A DNA stretch of 64,000 bases from Lottia gigantea (Eukaryota > Mollusca > Gastropoda > Lottiidae), in NCBI RefSeq assembly GCF_000327385.1, contig NW_008707279.1:459806-523805 (forward strand), read 5' to 3'. The stretch's first letter is position 1. Each line of letters opens with the position of its first letter. Positions 1 through 13,160 of this stretch are shown here, piece after piece. The notes beneath the pieces were generated by a model, which saw only the letters and a list, made by a program, of their open reading frames with translations, made no database searches and was not told where the DNA came from. The translations under genes were made by a program, and so were the position numbers.

Positions 1-1789
1 TAACACAACAAGTCCACCATAGCAAAAAGAATTAACGATCTCCTTAATCAAGCAAGTCTTGTAATTATTACACTTATTTAATGACCCTTAATGAAAGGTC
101 ATTTCTAACAGGATCCAAACAAACAAATTAAATGACCCAATTTAATGGTCAATACATTTACAAATTATAGGATCTAGATAGAGATCAGAATGGCTTTGAT
201 CACTGATAGACAACACTCCATTGAAACCAGCTAGAAAAATGGTGAACTAGATTTTAATGGAAAGACAAATACACCCAATGAACTTGGATCCAGTCGACTA
301 AATCTTATTGTAGTTTGATGGTCTCTGATGTGTTGGCAGATATTTCTGGAAGATTTTTCACATGAATGTCTGCATTCTAAGATGGTAGCCTTAAATGCTT
401 ATGAAATCAAATGTTTCAAAAATTTAAATGAGATTCTTAATGGTTTCAATGGCAAAAATTTAACATAAGTCTTCCTACTAGAATTTGAGTGCTCCTAATT
501 CGATAGTGTTTTTTGTAAAATGGCTGCCATAAAATAGTCAAATCTCCCTTAGCCACTTTTCAAGTGAGGGTTTCAGAATACCAACTTTAATGTCATTCAT
601 GTAAGATGAAATCAATGTACCTCATTTAAATGTCATATTTTGTGATTACAAATTAACACTTGAAGCTTCCAGTTATCCTTTGATCTTTGGTATGCTTCTT
701 GATGGTCAATAGGAGGGCAGAGGTGAACAATCAGTTGAATTTTGATGTTTCTGATGAATCAGCAGTCATCTTAATACCTCTGCTGCCACTAGTAAGATTG
801 AGAGTGACATGTAGTCATGTTGGATTAATTCCTTTTATTGGTATCTGCACATCTTGGACTAAAAACATTGCGGAACTATAAAGCAACTATGACATTTTAT
901 TACTTCTCTATTTATCACTGTTCTCGCATTCATGGCCTGTCACTGGCCAATAGTTGAAGCAATATTCTCTTAATGTAACCTCGGCAAAAATCAATACCAA
1001 ACTTTTTATTGTTTTCAATTTGTAAATGAAAATTGTGTATCATTCTGCCTCAGTGCATTAAAGTCTGTTTCCATCAAGGTACATAACACAATGGAAATAA
1101 ATGACATAAACTTTATGCAAACCATGAAAAAAACAGTGGCCATTAATTTTTTCCCATGAATAATGAATAGTCCTGACGACTGCTTGAATGAATATTTGAT
1201 TAAAAATGTCTTCCATGCTGTCCAGAAGTGACCACAAAACTGTTGATAAAACTAAGACAAGATTACAATCACTTTTTCCCTGTCTTATTTCAAGACGTCT
1301 AATCAAAAACTGTTTCGAATGTAACACCATAATCAGCTCGTAAAGAATATCAGCCTTTGATAGCTCAGACAAACTTTTGTGCTTTTGCATATTGGGATAC
1401 AGTTGCTTAAACTTGTTTTTACTTCAAGCTTGTTTTTACTTCAAGACATGCCATCACTTCAATCCCAAGGCAAAGCATGTTCAAGCACTAACCTCCATCT
1501 TGAGACTGTACTCTACATTGGTCCACAATGTAAATGAAATTGTTTCAGAGTGAACTCATTATTGGTAAGATGTAAAACTATTGACATAGAAAAACTGGAT
1601 TCTCACGAGAGACTGATTTCCTCGTCATAATTCCCTCGAAGAGAGAAAACTGGGATAAAAACTGTCAATTTCTGAGGACAGAAAATCTTGTTTCACTATA
1701 ATCTATTGTGGAACTGACAACAATCACCTGTCAAGCGTCAAAACCTTTTTTTTTCAATTTTCTTGATTCACAATTGTACTTCTACTGGA
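1..1789. other. No gene seen
   Basis: AT-rich sequence with only short random open frames. The minus-strand frame at 1058-1390 (110 codons) has no recognisable domain, no splice context that I can support and unremarkable composition. A 14-base direct repeat ('cttgtttttactt') lies near 1409-1443. Confidence 0.6.
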
Positions 1790-2720
1790 TATACATAAAG
1801 TAGTAATCCTTGCTTTAAATCTGAGGGAAAAAGAGACATTCTCATTATACAACAAGCAACTACTGTATATATTTTATATCTGGTACATCAGGAGACATTC
1901 TCATTTTACACCAAGCATCTAATACTACTGTATATGCTCTAAATCTGAGGGAAAAAGAGACATTCTCATTATACAATAAGCAGCTACTGTATATATTTTA
2001 TATCTGGTGCATCAGGAGACATTCTCATTTTACAGCAAGCATCTAATACTAGGCTACTGTATATGCTTTAAATCTGAGGGAAAAAAAGACATTCTCATTA
2101 TACAACAAGCAGCTACTGTATATATTTTATATCTGGTACATCAGGATACATTCTCATTTTACAGCGAGCATCTTATACTACTGTATATGCTTTTTATCTG
2201 GTGTAACAGGAGACATTCTCATTTTACAGCTAGAAACTACTGTATATATGTTACATCTGGTGCATCAGGAGACATTCTCATTTTACTGCAAGCATCTAAT
2301 ACTACTGTATATGCTTTTCATCTGGTGTAACAGGACAAAATTCTCATTTTACAACAAGCAACTACTGTAAATACTTTATATCTTGTGCTTAAGGAGACAT
2401 TCTCATTTTACAGCAAGCAACTACTACCACTGTATATAGTAGTAAACTGTACGTTATATTTCGTGCGACAGAAGACATTCTTATTTTACAGCAAGCAACT
2501 ACCACTTAAACTGTATATTATATAAACAGAAGACATTCTCATTCTTGCAAGAAGAAGTCACTGTCAATATCCAATGAAAGAATTCACAAATGTACTACAA
2601 CTGTACATGACGTTCTCATTTTACAGCAAGCACCTACTACTACTGTATATACAAATAGTATATCAGAACTGGTGCAATAGAAGACATTCTGATTTAACAG
2701 CAAGCTACGGATGTCACTGT
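1790..2720. repeat. Minisatellite, unit about 60 bp
   Basis: 'gacattctcattttacagca' and 'ctactgtatat' recur about every 59-70 bp. The first units alternate between a 'ctgagggaaaaagagaca' type and a 'tctggtacatcaggagaca' type, giving a higher-order pair of about 124 bp. Later units are more diverged. Open frames inside are by-products of the repeat. Confidence 0.88.
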
Positions 2721-2980
2721 CAATATCCAATTAAAGAACCCACGCAACTTCCAAAATAACATCCTACCAAAAGTAAATGATAAAAATAGACAATGTGAAT
2801 CAATAATTTGTTATTATTAGCAGAATTATGATGAAGTGACCTGATGTGTAAGATTGTCATTTGATGTAGGCATGGAATAATGGAATAAAGGAAAAAAGAT
2901 AAGAAATCATCTGCCTTGAAGCAGTATTGACAACAAACATGAAGCAACAGTTAAAAATCTTTCTGTTCATGACAAGCTAA

Positions 2981-3625
2981 GTCAAAATAACAAACTGAAT
3001 GCACTCTTATTCTTCAAAAATAACAGGATACTTTCTAGGAGTAACTGTAAAATAATAGCGAAAGTATATTCTAGTTCTTGGAAAATAACAAACTGACTAA
3101 GTTCTAGTTCTGCCAAAATAACAAACTGAATGAATCTAGTCCTTTGAAAATAACAAACTGAATGAATTCTAGTCCTTTGAAAATTAAAAAACTGAATGAT
3201 TTCTAGTTCTGCCAAAATAACAAACTGAATGAATTCTAGTCCTTTGAAAATAACAAACTGAATGAATTCTAGTTTTTGAATAATAACAACCTGAATGAAT
3301 TCTAGTTCTTGGAAAATAACAAACTAAATGATTTCTAGTTCTGCCAAAATAACAAACTGAATGATTTCTAGTTCTTGGAAAATAACAAACTGAATGATTT
3401 CTAGTTCTTGGAAAATAACAAACTGAATGATTTCTAGTTCTTGGTAAATAACAAACTGAATTAATTCTAATTCTTGGAAAATAACAAACTGAATGCACCT
3501 AGTTCTGATAGAATAACAAACTGAATACTCTTTACTTCTAGCATAATGAATTCCTACTAAGTGGCCTATGCAGACTTGGTGTAATCCAAATCAGACAAAA
3601 TAACAAACTGCTTGCTTTAGGAACA
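2981..3625. repeat. Minisatellite, 33-bp unit
   Basis: The unit is roughly 'aataacaaactgaatga' plus 'tttctagttcttggaa', repeated about 17 times and most regular at 3090-3500. Because 33 is a multiple of 3, the minus strand gives a long open frame repeating an 11-residue peptide (R-T-R-N-H-S-V-C-Y-F-P). It shows no sign of being a gene. Confidence 0.9.
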
Positions 3626-3930
3626 TAACAAAAATTTATCTTTCAATAACTTGGTGACAGCTTATTCTTCAAGAGTGTTACAAAAAAATGACAAGCTACG
3701 GCAATCAATATATGACTATATTACTAGTAGAAGAATGCGATGATGACCTTGTGAGTTAATTATCACAGGATGTCGTGTTGCATTATGATAAATCATAAAC
3801 TAATCCATTGAATTACCAATTTTATTTATGTAAAGAACAGTGGGTGGGTTTTATTGAGTTAATACCTAGTTGTCAAGCAATAAAAATGAAGCAATTACAA
3901 TTAGCTACATGGATTTTTTTAATGTTGAGC

Positions 3931-4110
3931 AGAAATGAAATAAATTGAATGGAGTTTTATGTCCTACTCTTCTGCACCTAATTGGCTAATGCAGACAGGC
4001 AACACCAGACAGTGGCATTAGCTTACTCTTATTGATTTCCAACTGTCAAAGGATCTTTAATGTACACAGCCTGTATCTCACGGGGCCTTGGTTTCTTGTT
4101 CCAAGGGTTA
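3931..4110 (-). mobile_element. Non-LTR 3' end, second copy
   Basis: It matches the 42.6-kb copy: 'gaatggagttttatgtccta' (tail side), 'ggctaatgcagacaggcaac', 'acagtggcattagc', 'tgatttccaactgtc', 'ggatctttaatg' and 'ggggccttggtttcttgt'. The 'gtgcaatgagggaaa' core is deleted. It is older and more diverged. Confidence 0.72.
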
Positions 4111-4249
4111 AGCAGAGATGACAGGCTAAGTTGAAAAGTGACTTTGGGTGTACAGGAATAGTAAAGGTTGCATTATGAGCTAGATGTATGTAGGCAAGAG
4201 TTCTACATGTTGAGACACAGAGTTACAGGGTAAGCATTCCCTGCAATGG

Positions 4250-4446
4250 TGACAACATCTGCATCAATGGTGGTACACACCTTCATCAATAGTGACACAC
4301 ATCTGATTTCATAATGACACACATCTGATTTCATAGTGACACACATCTGCATCGATAGAGACACACATTTGAATCAATAGTGACACACCTGCATAAATAG
4401 TGACAAACATCTGCACAAAAACTGACACACCTGCATCAATAGTGAT
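4250..4446. repeat. Short minisatellite, unit about 22-26 bp
   Basis: The words 'gacacacatctgcatcaata' and 'gtgacacac' recur about eight times with variable length. It is imperfect and low-complexity. Confidence 0.75.
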
Positions 4447-5696
4447 GCAAATCTCTTTTGAAAGAAAAAAAAAAGGAGCTACATGCAAATTACTCAAAAG
4501 CCATAGGATTTATTTCAGAAGTTTTTTAAAGCACCTTTAATGTCCAAATCAGAAATAGAGAGCTAAGTTTAGCATATATGGATATAAATGACGTATAGAC
4601 ACACCCAATCCATAAATAACCTCATCATTTATCAAGATTCTTCATATTCCTTTATAGACTTCTGATAAAAATGGCCGTCATTCATGCAGTAACTATGGAC
4701 ACATCAGGTAGAAAGGAAGACAATTTTTAGACTTGGTTAATTCGCTGATTACTTATCAATGACTCTATTTATTTCTTCTGCACTATAAATTACATTAAGT
4801 CTTCCCTAATTCCCCTCAATTAATGATTGGAAAATCGTGACTTGTTTCCGTCTACTACCTACTAAATTTATCTTTAATTTAAGAGAGTTTTAAATAAATG
4901 CTATAGATATAGAAAAGACTTGATTATTTAAAACTGCAAAACTTTGTCATTGGAATATTTCTCCATATTTTCTGAGTTTCTTAATTTTGTAGACTTCATT
5001 TTGAAGACTTCACTTTGTAGACTTCATTTGTGCTTCATTTCTGTGAAAGCAAAATTCTATATCCCTGAACAGAGAAAGAACATTTGAGTATATGGATGAA
5101 AATCACACTAAAATGTACCATTATAAAGAACCAGTCAGCTGTCCAATAATAAATAATGTTTTAGGCAGACAATATGGCTCTCTCAATTCTCATGACAAGA
5201 TTCCTGACAGTAGAAAATCAGAAATTAGAACACAGCACTGACACAATGACGTCTGTTAATTTTACCCAGAAGCAGAATCAGGCCTAGTTGATTAATTATT
5301 TTGATAAAGAGAAATCAAAACTCAGATCTGCCTGCAAACTATTCCACGATCTGCCGTACTAAAACACCTGATGTCGGTTATGAAAAACATACGCTGTTCA
5401 ATAAATAGTGCCAAGTGAAAGGTAGACAAAATAATTCTAACTATCAAGATGATATCACGGATTGAGAATAAGGTGTTGATAGAGATATCAATCACAAAGT
5501 TCAAGATATCACGAGATCTGTTAATAGTTTACTGATACCACTTATTGCCTATACAAAATATACTTATTGACTAGTCAAAATATAGTTCTATCTGTGATTA
5601 CTTGAGCCAATTATTCTAGAGTATGGTTTCGTTCTGTTGATAGATATTTAAGTGCTCTCTTTCCTTTTGTTCACCAAGTTCTGGCTTTAAAGGGAT
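4447..5696. other. No gene seen
   Basis: Non-repetitive AT-rich DNA. A small direct repeat of 'tgtagacttcatttt' lies near 4988-5030. No exon or RNA gene is recognised. Confidence 0.55.
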
Positions 5697-6039
5697 AGGT
5701 AGGCCATTATTTTGACAAATTATATTTAGTCTCAGAAACTGGAATATTTTAGCTCAGCTAATCAGTAATAATGTTCACAGCTCACTGTTGAAATTTGAGC
5801 TTATAAATCCATGTGTATCTAGAATTATCTGTGTTTGAATGTTAATATGATGACTTGTCAATTTAAGATACTCTGTGATATATAGAAAAGACATATATAT
5901 AGAAATATAGTAAAATTCCTAGTTTGAGATATTTTTGAACGGCACATGTGATTTTGGTACATTTCTAGTACTTCTGAAGACTATTTACATATATTAAAAA
6001 CTCAAATCAACCCCCAAAATGGCACAACTGTCCCTTTAA
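5697..6039 (+). mobile_element. TTAA-flanked MITE, family B, longest copy
   Basis: The 343-bp element begins TTAA-AGGGATAGGTAGGCCATT and ends AATGGCACAACTGTCCCT-TTAA, so the ends are imperfect inverted repeats of about 20 bp with TTAA targets. Inside is a core found in six other places in the window: 'agtctcagaaactgg', 'agctaatcagtaat', 'ttcacagctcactgt', 'tctagaattatctgtgtttg', 'agaaaagacatat' and 'attcctagtttgag'. There is no open frame. This is the reference copy for the family. Confidence 0.85.
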
Positions 6040-6566
6040 AAGTATATAGATAGACATCTAAAAATCTTTTTCTCCAGTTTTCTCCTGCAATTCCACAAAA
6101 ATGCAATTAACATATAGACATCTAATGATCATTATTTCCAGGCCATTATTAATCTTCTCACAACCAGTTAATTCACTTTTACAGAACATTTCTATTAAAT
6201 TGCAGAAGAACTGCTTGCAAGATTTCCATTCTTAAAAGTGATACTAGCTGTTGAAATCCGCTGAATGAACTGTCTTTACATAATGTCATTCTACATAGAA
6301 TTATTATTTCAAAAGGGTCTGTTAGTGCATTCTAAATCGAACTATATATTCTCTCTGCTTGGTTCAGTTTAGAAACAAAGTTGTCTAAAGCCAGGAAATG
6401 TTTTAATGTACATGATTTGGTTGAGTTGCTAATATAGTTTTAATATCTCTTGAAATTTGCCAGACAATGAAAAGGCTGTTTGAAGCAGAAGATCAAAGGC
6501 TGTCGTGGAATATACAGAAGAATACTAGGCCTTGTTCTGAGCTAACAATGTCATCAAGAGATTTAT

Positions 6567-6815
6567 GTCTTTTAAAGGAGTTAAGCCATGGATTTGTATT
6601 ACCGAAAAGCTTTTGAAATTTGAAAACAATTGATTAGATTGAACAAATAGTTGTCTTTTAAAGGAGTTAAGCCATAGATTTTATTACCTTTACTGAAAAG
6701 CTTTTGAAATTTGAAAACAATTGGTAAGATTGAACAAATAGTTGTCTTTTAAAGGAGTTAAGCCATGGATTTTTATTACCTCTACTGAAAAGCTTAAGAA
6801 ATTTAAAAACAGTGG
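6567..6815. repeat. Three tandem copies of an 86-91-bp unit
   Basis: 'gtcttttaaaggagttaagc' starts at 6567, 6653 and 6744. Each unit continues with 'ggatttttattacc', 'gaaaagcttttgaaattt' and 'ggtaagattgaacaaatag'. The third unit is partial. Confidence 0.88.
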
Positions 6816-7729
6816 TAAGTTATATTATGGTATATGGTCACTTTTAACATTAACATCTGATTGGTCAATCACTAAAAACTGATTCAAAATTATGTGGTAT
6901 TAACCAATCAGATTATAGCCAACTTTTTAAAAAGTATCAGCCCTCAAAATGTTGCTATGTTAGATATGTTCAAGTAAGTAAAGACCTAAATGGCATCATC
7001 CCTTAAAATAATCTTTTCTCTTTGTTGTTTGTATACTTGTGGGAATTCTTATCTCTAATCTATCCATCATTCCAAATCACCCAAACTCACTTTCAAAGCA
7101 AACGTCAATAAAAATAATTTCTCAGTCCATGAAATTACAATTTCAGTTTACAGTACTTAAATAAATGAATTTGTAGACTGGCGGTCATTATTTATTTATT
7201 TGTCAAATTTCGCTCTCTGCTTTTTCCAAAATTGTCATTTCCTTTTGGCCTCCATTATTAATGACTTTAATCACTTCTAAATAATGAGAAATGGAAATTG
7301 GTGACTGGTTACTGTGTGGATTGAATTAAGCTGCTTCATCAATTATTCACCGAGAGGGTGACACCTGATTGCCAAAATGACAATAGTGGACGGCATGCTA
7401 GTCTGTAAACAACAATGGACTGACCACAAGTGACCGTTAAGTCCTTTATAAAGCCATTAAATAAATACATGATTTGATGATTATTGTGACAATAGCTGAT
7501 CTGATTTCAACATGAAATTCTGTCAGTCATTTTTTTTTTTTTTTCATTTATTAATGAGAAAGAATATTGATTGGGTCAGCCATGTTGCATTAATCAGGTG
7601 AAGTATAGCATATACTTTGTTGAAGAGTTCAACATGTCCCAACTGACGTTCCAGTCACATGTTTTTCTGATGAAATGAAATGGATTTGACAGTTTCTTTT
7701 CTGCTCCTTTTTGGTTCATGAAATTGGAC

Positions 7730-7800
7730 AATGTTATGCAGTGTGCAATTGGGAGAATTTAGCCAGAATTGTGACATTGGCTTACTCATTTCAGATTTTA
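7730..7800 (-). mobile_element. Fragment of the non-LTR 3' family
   Basis: 'tatgcagtgtgcaattggga' followed by 'gacattggcttactc' matches the core and the 'ggcattagcctgctc' segment of the reference copy. Only this middle portion is recognisable. Confidence 0.45.
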
Positions 7801-7948
7801 AACTGTTTCAGAGATCTATAACATTGTCAGTCTGAAGCATAGGTTGAGTCAGTATATTGCCCAACTAGAACAAAACACAAGACAATATAATGGAATATAA
7901 CACACTTCTTCAAACATAAAAATATCATCTTTAACTTAACTGTATTTA

Positions 7949-8265
7949 TTGAAGAGGCAGAAGCACCATTTTCAAGGGGTTGATTTGAGACTTGAATATA
8001 TGTAAATATTCATTGCAGGAACTAGATATGAACGAAATATCTCAAACTAGGTTTTTTACTCACTATTTCTACCTCTGTCTTTTTCTATATATCACAGAGT
8101 ATATTAAATTGATGAGTTGTCATTTTAACATTCAAACACAGATAATTCTAGACACACTTTGATTTGAAGGCTCAAAATTCACCGGTGAGTGGTGAAGACG
8201 ATTACTGATAGGCTTAGCTAAAAAATTCCTGTTTCTGGGGTTAAAGTATGATTGGTCCAATTAAA
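7949..8265 (-). mobile_element. MITE family B copy, reverse orientation
   Basis: It is the reverse complement of the family B core, with 'ctcaaactagg', 'cacagataattctagacaca' and 'ttactgatag-cttagctaaa'. The left end (GAAGAGGCAGAAGCACCATT) is a decayed inverted end. The right end carries the alternative terminus 'gtatgattggtcc' rather than the GGGACAGG type, and its exact border is uncertain. Confidence 0.7.
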
Positions 8266-9286
8266 GCACCTTAAAAATGCTTGATTATATTTGAAAATTG
8301 CAAAAAATGGTCGCTACCTCTTAGGATTACAAAACCTAAAGGGGCGCAATGCTCTCTTTTTTTAATATTTCAAAGTTTGACCTAACATTGAAATTTGACC
8401 TCAATGAACTCTAAATATTAGATAAGACCCTGCCTTGTCAGTCACAAATTTTACGCTTGAATTATGTTACTGTATCAAACAGATCATCCCTTAATGCTAA
8501 AAGGTTGACCCTCTCAACAAGATACAAGCAAATCAGTAAAGAATCAAAATGGATCAAGACCCATTATGCCACCTTTTGTTGTTGTGAACTGTCTTGCCCT
8601 AGAGGCATACATATTGTTGTTGGAGGGCTCCCCGCAGTGATTGTCAGATACTAGCGTAAATAAATAGCCTCAAGTGTTAAGTGATAGGATGTGTTTTGTT
8701 TATGTACTTGTTTGAAAAGGAAGAAGGTGGTATTATAATGAATACCAGGCTTGAAAAGATTATCTCCGAGATTAGCTTAATCTCCAGAAGATATCAGCAA
8801 ATATTTTTTCTTTCATGAGTCTTACACAAAGATTTTGTATATAAAAAATGAGATAATACTTGGATAAAGGGAGAATGTTTAAAGATGAGCTATTATTTTT
8901 TTAATACATTTTCCCTTTTATAGTTTCACAAAAACATTACAAATGGTTTAATGTGAGTTTCTAAGAATGATGTTAATTCCAGTCTGAACTAAAAATTCAA
9001 AATGGGAAAAGACAAAATCCGTCCACTGACACACAGGGATGTTTCCTCAGGCAAACATTTAAGCATACAATTTCTTGTCAATTTTTATCATGAATGTATG
9101 AAAGTGCTGAAACAGCAGTTCAGTTGAAAAATGTCCTAAAAACAAGATTACACTTAGCCATGTTCAAGATATCTTACATGACCGGCAAATACAACCTTTT
9201 TAACATCCCTGTGAACACATAGGTGAGCTCATTATAATGAGCTATATTTACAAATAGAAATATTTTAACAGAAGTTGAAACATGTT

Positions 9287-9350
9287 GGGACCAGAGGTTC
9301 ATGCTATGCAATCTTCAGACAACTGACCTATTTCAGCCTGCCTACCTAAA
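9287..9350 (+). repeat. Relative of the 51-bp array flanking module
   Basis: 'agaggttcatgctatgcaat' followed by 'cttcagacaactgacctatt' and 'tcagcctgcctac' resembles the segment at 37.79 kb and, in its first part, the complement of the module beside both 51-bp arrays. No minisatellite is attached here. Confidence 0.45.
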
Positions 9351-10299
9351 AAACAACGCCCCATTTGTTATGCTTCTTGGAATAACAAAACAATGTCAAA
9401 TGGCTACAATGGGATACAATGGCGTCCTTACTGAAGTTGGACAAGTAAAAATTATTCTTATGTCTACACTTCAAGATGCATGGATGGAAAGCAATATATT
9501 AATAACATATATAAAACTTGATTTTGCACCAAAATATGCCAATATGTTTGAAAGTTATTTTTAGATGTTAAGATAATAATGCTAGATACTAATGGCCTGA
9601 AGACAAAGCAAATCATGTATTAAGGATGTCCTGAACAATGTCTATTTAGTAACAGCTTTGCATTTAGTGACTGAAGCGTAAAAATCTGTGTATAAACTGA
9701 GCTGAGGTTGAAATCCGAGTCTGAATTAGTTTGAATATGATTTGTCTATTATGTTTGAGCCCACCCTACCCGAGTTAAGCCTGTTTTAATGAAATAGTAG
9801 AGAGATCAGGACTATAGTCAAGAACAATAGGGTTTGATGACAATAGATAAAGCAGACGGAATAACTTATAAAACTAATCGGGGTATAACAAATGCATCAG
9901 CTTTAATTCATGTATCTATTTTGATATTTCTGAAGCCATGCAGATATTTTGACATTAATCACTATTGATGTAGCTGCCTATATAATTAGTCATATGAAAT
10001 GACATGGTGTTTTATCTCATATGCTGTTGAAACTTTTTCAAAACCAGCCATCTCAATGTCAGAACAAATTCTGTTTTTAGGCAATTGAATACAAATTTTT
10101 CAAATGACATCTTCAGCCTTTGTTCTACGCATTTACAATCCTGTAGTCTTTAAATTTCGGATTCTGGAAAAGTTGTTCAACTCTCGATATTGCAGATCAA
10201 CCAGACGCATTTTGACTTTTGAATTGGCAATGGTGTAGTCTGTGCAATTAAAGATTCATTGAAAAGTAGAAAAAGAGTAGGCTAATACCTCTGTTGCAG

Positions 10300-10600
10300 T
10301 AAATTTCCCTCATTGCACACTGCACAGACTTAAACCAAATTAAACATCGAAAAATTTGATGTAGAACTTCACGGCTATTGTAATAGACTTTATAGCTCAG
10401 CTATCCAAAAAAAATATGAGCCACAATTTAGCCAGTTGAAAATAAAAAAGAAGTAGTGACTGTCATAGCAAATTTCCCTCATTTTACACTGCAGAGTGTT
10501 GCTTGTCTTCAACAAAATAACACAAAAAAGGGACACCCTTGCATTTCTTTTATGTATATAAAATTTTTCAACTAATAGCTCAGCTATCCAAAATAATTTG
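10300..10600 (+). repeat. Imperfect tandem duplication (169-183 bp) containing the non-LTR core
   Basis: 'aaatttccctcatt' followed by a 'cactgca' word occurs at 10301 and 10470. 'tagctcagctatccaaaa' occurs at 10393 and 10576. Two units of about 170-183 bp are therefore repeated head to tail, each holding the core motif of the non-LTR family in sense orientation. Similarity between units is patchy. Confidence 0.5.
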
Positions 10601-13010
10601 AAGTAATTCATCGCAAATTGGAAGAAATTCTTCCTAATAATGCTGACTTGAATTCTACATTTGGCTCTAATTCTATCTAATAGGCTAATTGTAGATAAGC
10701 TAATCCAATCATCAGAAAGGGAAGGGAAAATTTGAAAAAAGACAATAAACACATGACATTTTGAAATACAACAGACTAAATAAAGCAATCAAAGATAAAA
10801 AGATATGTAATGCAGACGATGTGTGATAAAAATATAAATAGTTCTTTGATTGACATCAATATTTTATCCAATTAGAAGTGATTATTTGATTTACTTCTAA
10901 TCTATTGAGATATCAACTTGCTACTGCTAGTAAATTATCCAGCAGTTCTCAGTCTGGAAACTATCAGTGAATAAAACTGTCAGCTCATACATCAAGCCAA
11001 TTCAGTCCTCTACTTAATGTGGCAGTGTATGCCAATTTACAGTGTAGACTTTGAACTAGTTATATCATACTTGTAATAAAGAGTTGGATGAGGCTAGTAC
11101 AAATTTTTTTTAAATCTGATTGTTATTGAAAGAATTAAACTGGATATTTACTCGATCTCTTGATATTAATTCAAACCCAAAACTGATGTGACAATATAAA
11201 CAAAAACCAATATATTGTTGCACACTGGGAGAAAGGATTTAGTTTGAATTCTTGTTTTCATGAAGCTGCTACACACTATTTCACTTTAAATGTAAATTGA
11301 AATGAGATTCTGAAAAATCTCACAAATGGCACTAAGACTCCTTCTAAATCTCAGCTCTTCAATTCATTTCAATGGCATAAACCAAATAGAAGTTAAGTGA
11401 TGCAAAAACAATTTGATGTGCATAAAAATGTCTGTCAATAGATTCTGAAACACTGTTCCTTTAACCAACTATTGTACATAATTAAGGTAATGGCTATTAG
11501 AATGTTCATACATCCATCTAAATACAGTCATTGATATCTACCAGATCTACATCATGACTTAATTTCCTCCAAAATTAAAGAGCTTCTAGAATTCTTCTGA
11601 CACATTACTTCTAAACAAAAACAATATGGTGTCCCACAAGCTGTGAAGACTCTGAGCTAAAGGTCTGGGGGTGCCATTTTGGATATCTTCATTTCACTGA
11701 TTAGATTAGTTTTGACAAAAGTCATTAATATGTAGTTAATGAATGCTACTGTTGGTCTATATTCTGTATATAAATAGAGAGATCAAGTTTTAATACTGAC
11801 CCCTGCTTCACTTGGTGACAGCCATGATGCCCCGTGCTATAAATTACTTTTGACAAAGGCAATGTGCCATAAATTTGGAACTTATTACTGTTAATTAAAC
11901 AGTTAAAGGTCTTGTATTTACAGGCATGAAATATGAGTTTATTGCTTCATTATCTATCTGTTATACCAATAGATAAGCACTTGCCATCAGGTCAAAAATA
12001 CTTCTTCAGAGCCATTGCTCAAGTACCAAACATTTTTAAACTTAAGTTAGAAGTGACTAGCGATTCCATCAACTGATCTTTAAAAAAATCTTGACCTAAT
12101 CCAACAGAATTAATTGTGCTTACAAGAAGATATGCAGTCAGCGTTGCGGAATATTTTGTCATGTTGACAGCAGCATCTCTAAGAGCATGCAGGTCTCCAT
12201 TATTGTCTCATCTTTATGACTGGACACATCTTCCATGTCAAACCCACTAACATGCAGCACTGCAAGATGGAAATCTGGATGAATGAACAAACCAAGTACT
12301 AATGATCTGAACCGCAAAACAAAATCAGAATCCAAAACATCATTTTAGCGAAACATTGGTTGTAGCTTTTCATATGAGGAAGTATATCAATCATAAGTGA
12401 GTAAATATTTCATAATGAAAAGTGGTATAAGGGGTCTAGAAGTGTTAGCATAAAGAGACTACCTTACCATATACTAGCATAAAACTAAGTTAGGTAGCAG
12501 AAGTCAGACTTGAATAACCACATACTTTGGAAATCAAATTAGTCTGAACAGTATTCGGTGCATAATGATCTATGTTATGCAACCATACAGCAATCATAGG
12601 AAATTCTGTGGGGGATTCACACTTAATCAAGAGTAATTTAAACAAATAGGAAAGAAGTTTGAATATTTGCCAGGCTATATCTTTGCTGTAATTTACTTAA
12701 AGATAATAGTATTGATCGAAAGGAAGAAGGAAAGATTGTTGAAGATGATCATATCAGGGTCTTATCATAGCAATTCTCTAGTTGTTCTAGTCAAGTAGCC
12801 ATTGGCACTCGGTAAGGTTATGACATAATCATTATGTATAGGAATCTGTAGAGGGAATTATGGTCTTATGATATTCATACTGTTATGATAGTATAACAAG
12901 ATTTAAAGATGCCTTCCCCCCAAACAATTCAATAATCTTTACCAATAGCAAAAAAGCCAGTTAAAGATTCTAATTGCTCTTTGATTTTATTTCGCTTAGC
13001 ATTATGTTTT

Positions 13011-13160
13011 GCATTTACAAAAATTATCTGTTCTCAGAATGGTTCTAAGAATGGTTCTCAGAAAGGAACAGAGAAGCGTTCTGAGAACTGTTCTAATTCT
13101 AGACCTCGAGGAGGTGTGGTCTAGTAACAGATCTCAGAACAGTTTACTGCGCATCACTAA
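13011..13160. mobile_element. Related short element with GTTCTCAGAA repeats
   Basis: It starts 'catttacaaaaattatctgt' and 'tctcagaatgg', matching the start of the 42.3-kb element, and repeats the ttct-(g/c)-agaa palindrome four times. It ends 'agaacagtttactgcgcat', similar to the right end of the other copy ('agaacagttcttacgcat'). Confidence 0.6.

Larger units (their letters stand above)
8266..13010. other. Gene-poor stretch with repeat fragments
   Basis: Apart from the module relative at 9.29 kb and the duplicated non-LTR core at 10.3-10.6 kb, I see only random short frames. The 132-codon minus-strand frame at 10390-10788 overlaps the duplicated repeat and is not supported as a gene. Confidence 0.55.

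Noticed and set aside
3184-3498. A 104-codon frame repeating R-T-R-N-H-S-V-C-Y-F-P
   Set aside because: It follows from the 33-bp minisatellite. Unit variation is not biased toward silent changes in any way I can see.
13035-13140. Heat-shock elements (TTCnnGAA) in the GTTCTCAGAAC words
   Set aside because: The spacing between TTC and GAA is three bases, not two, and the words belong to a repeat element.
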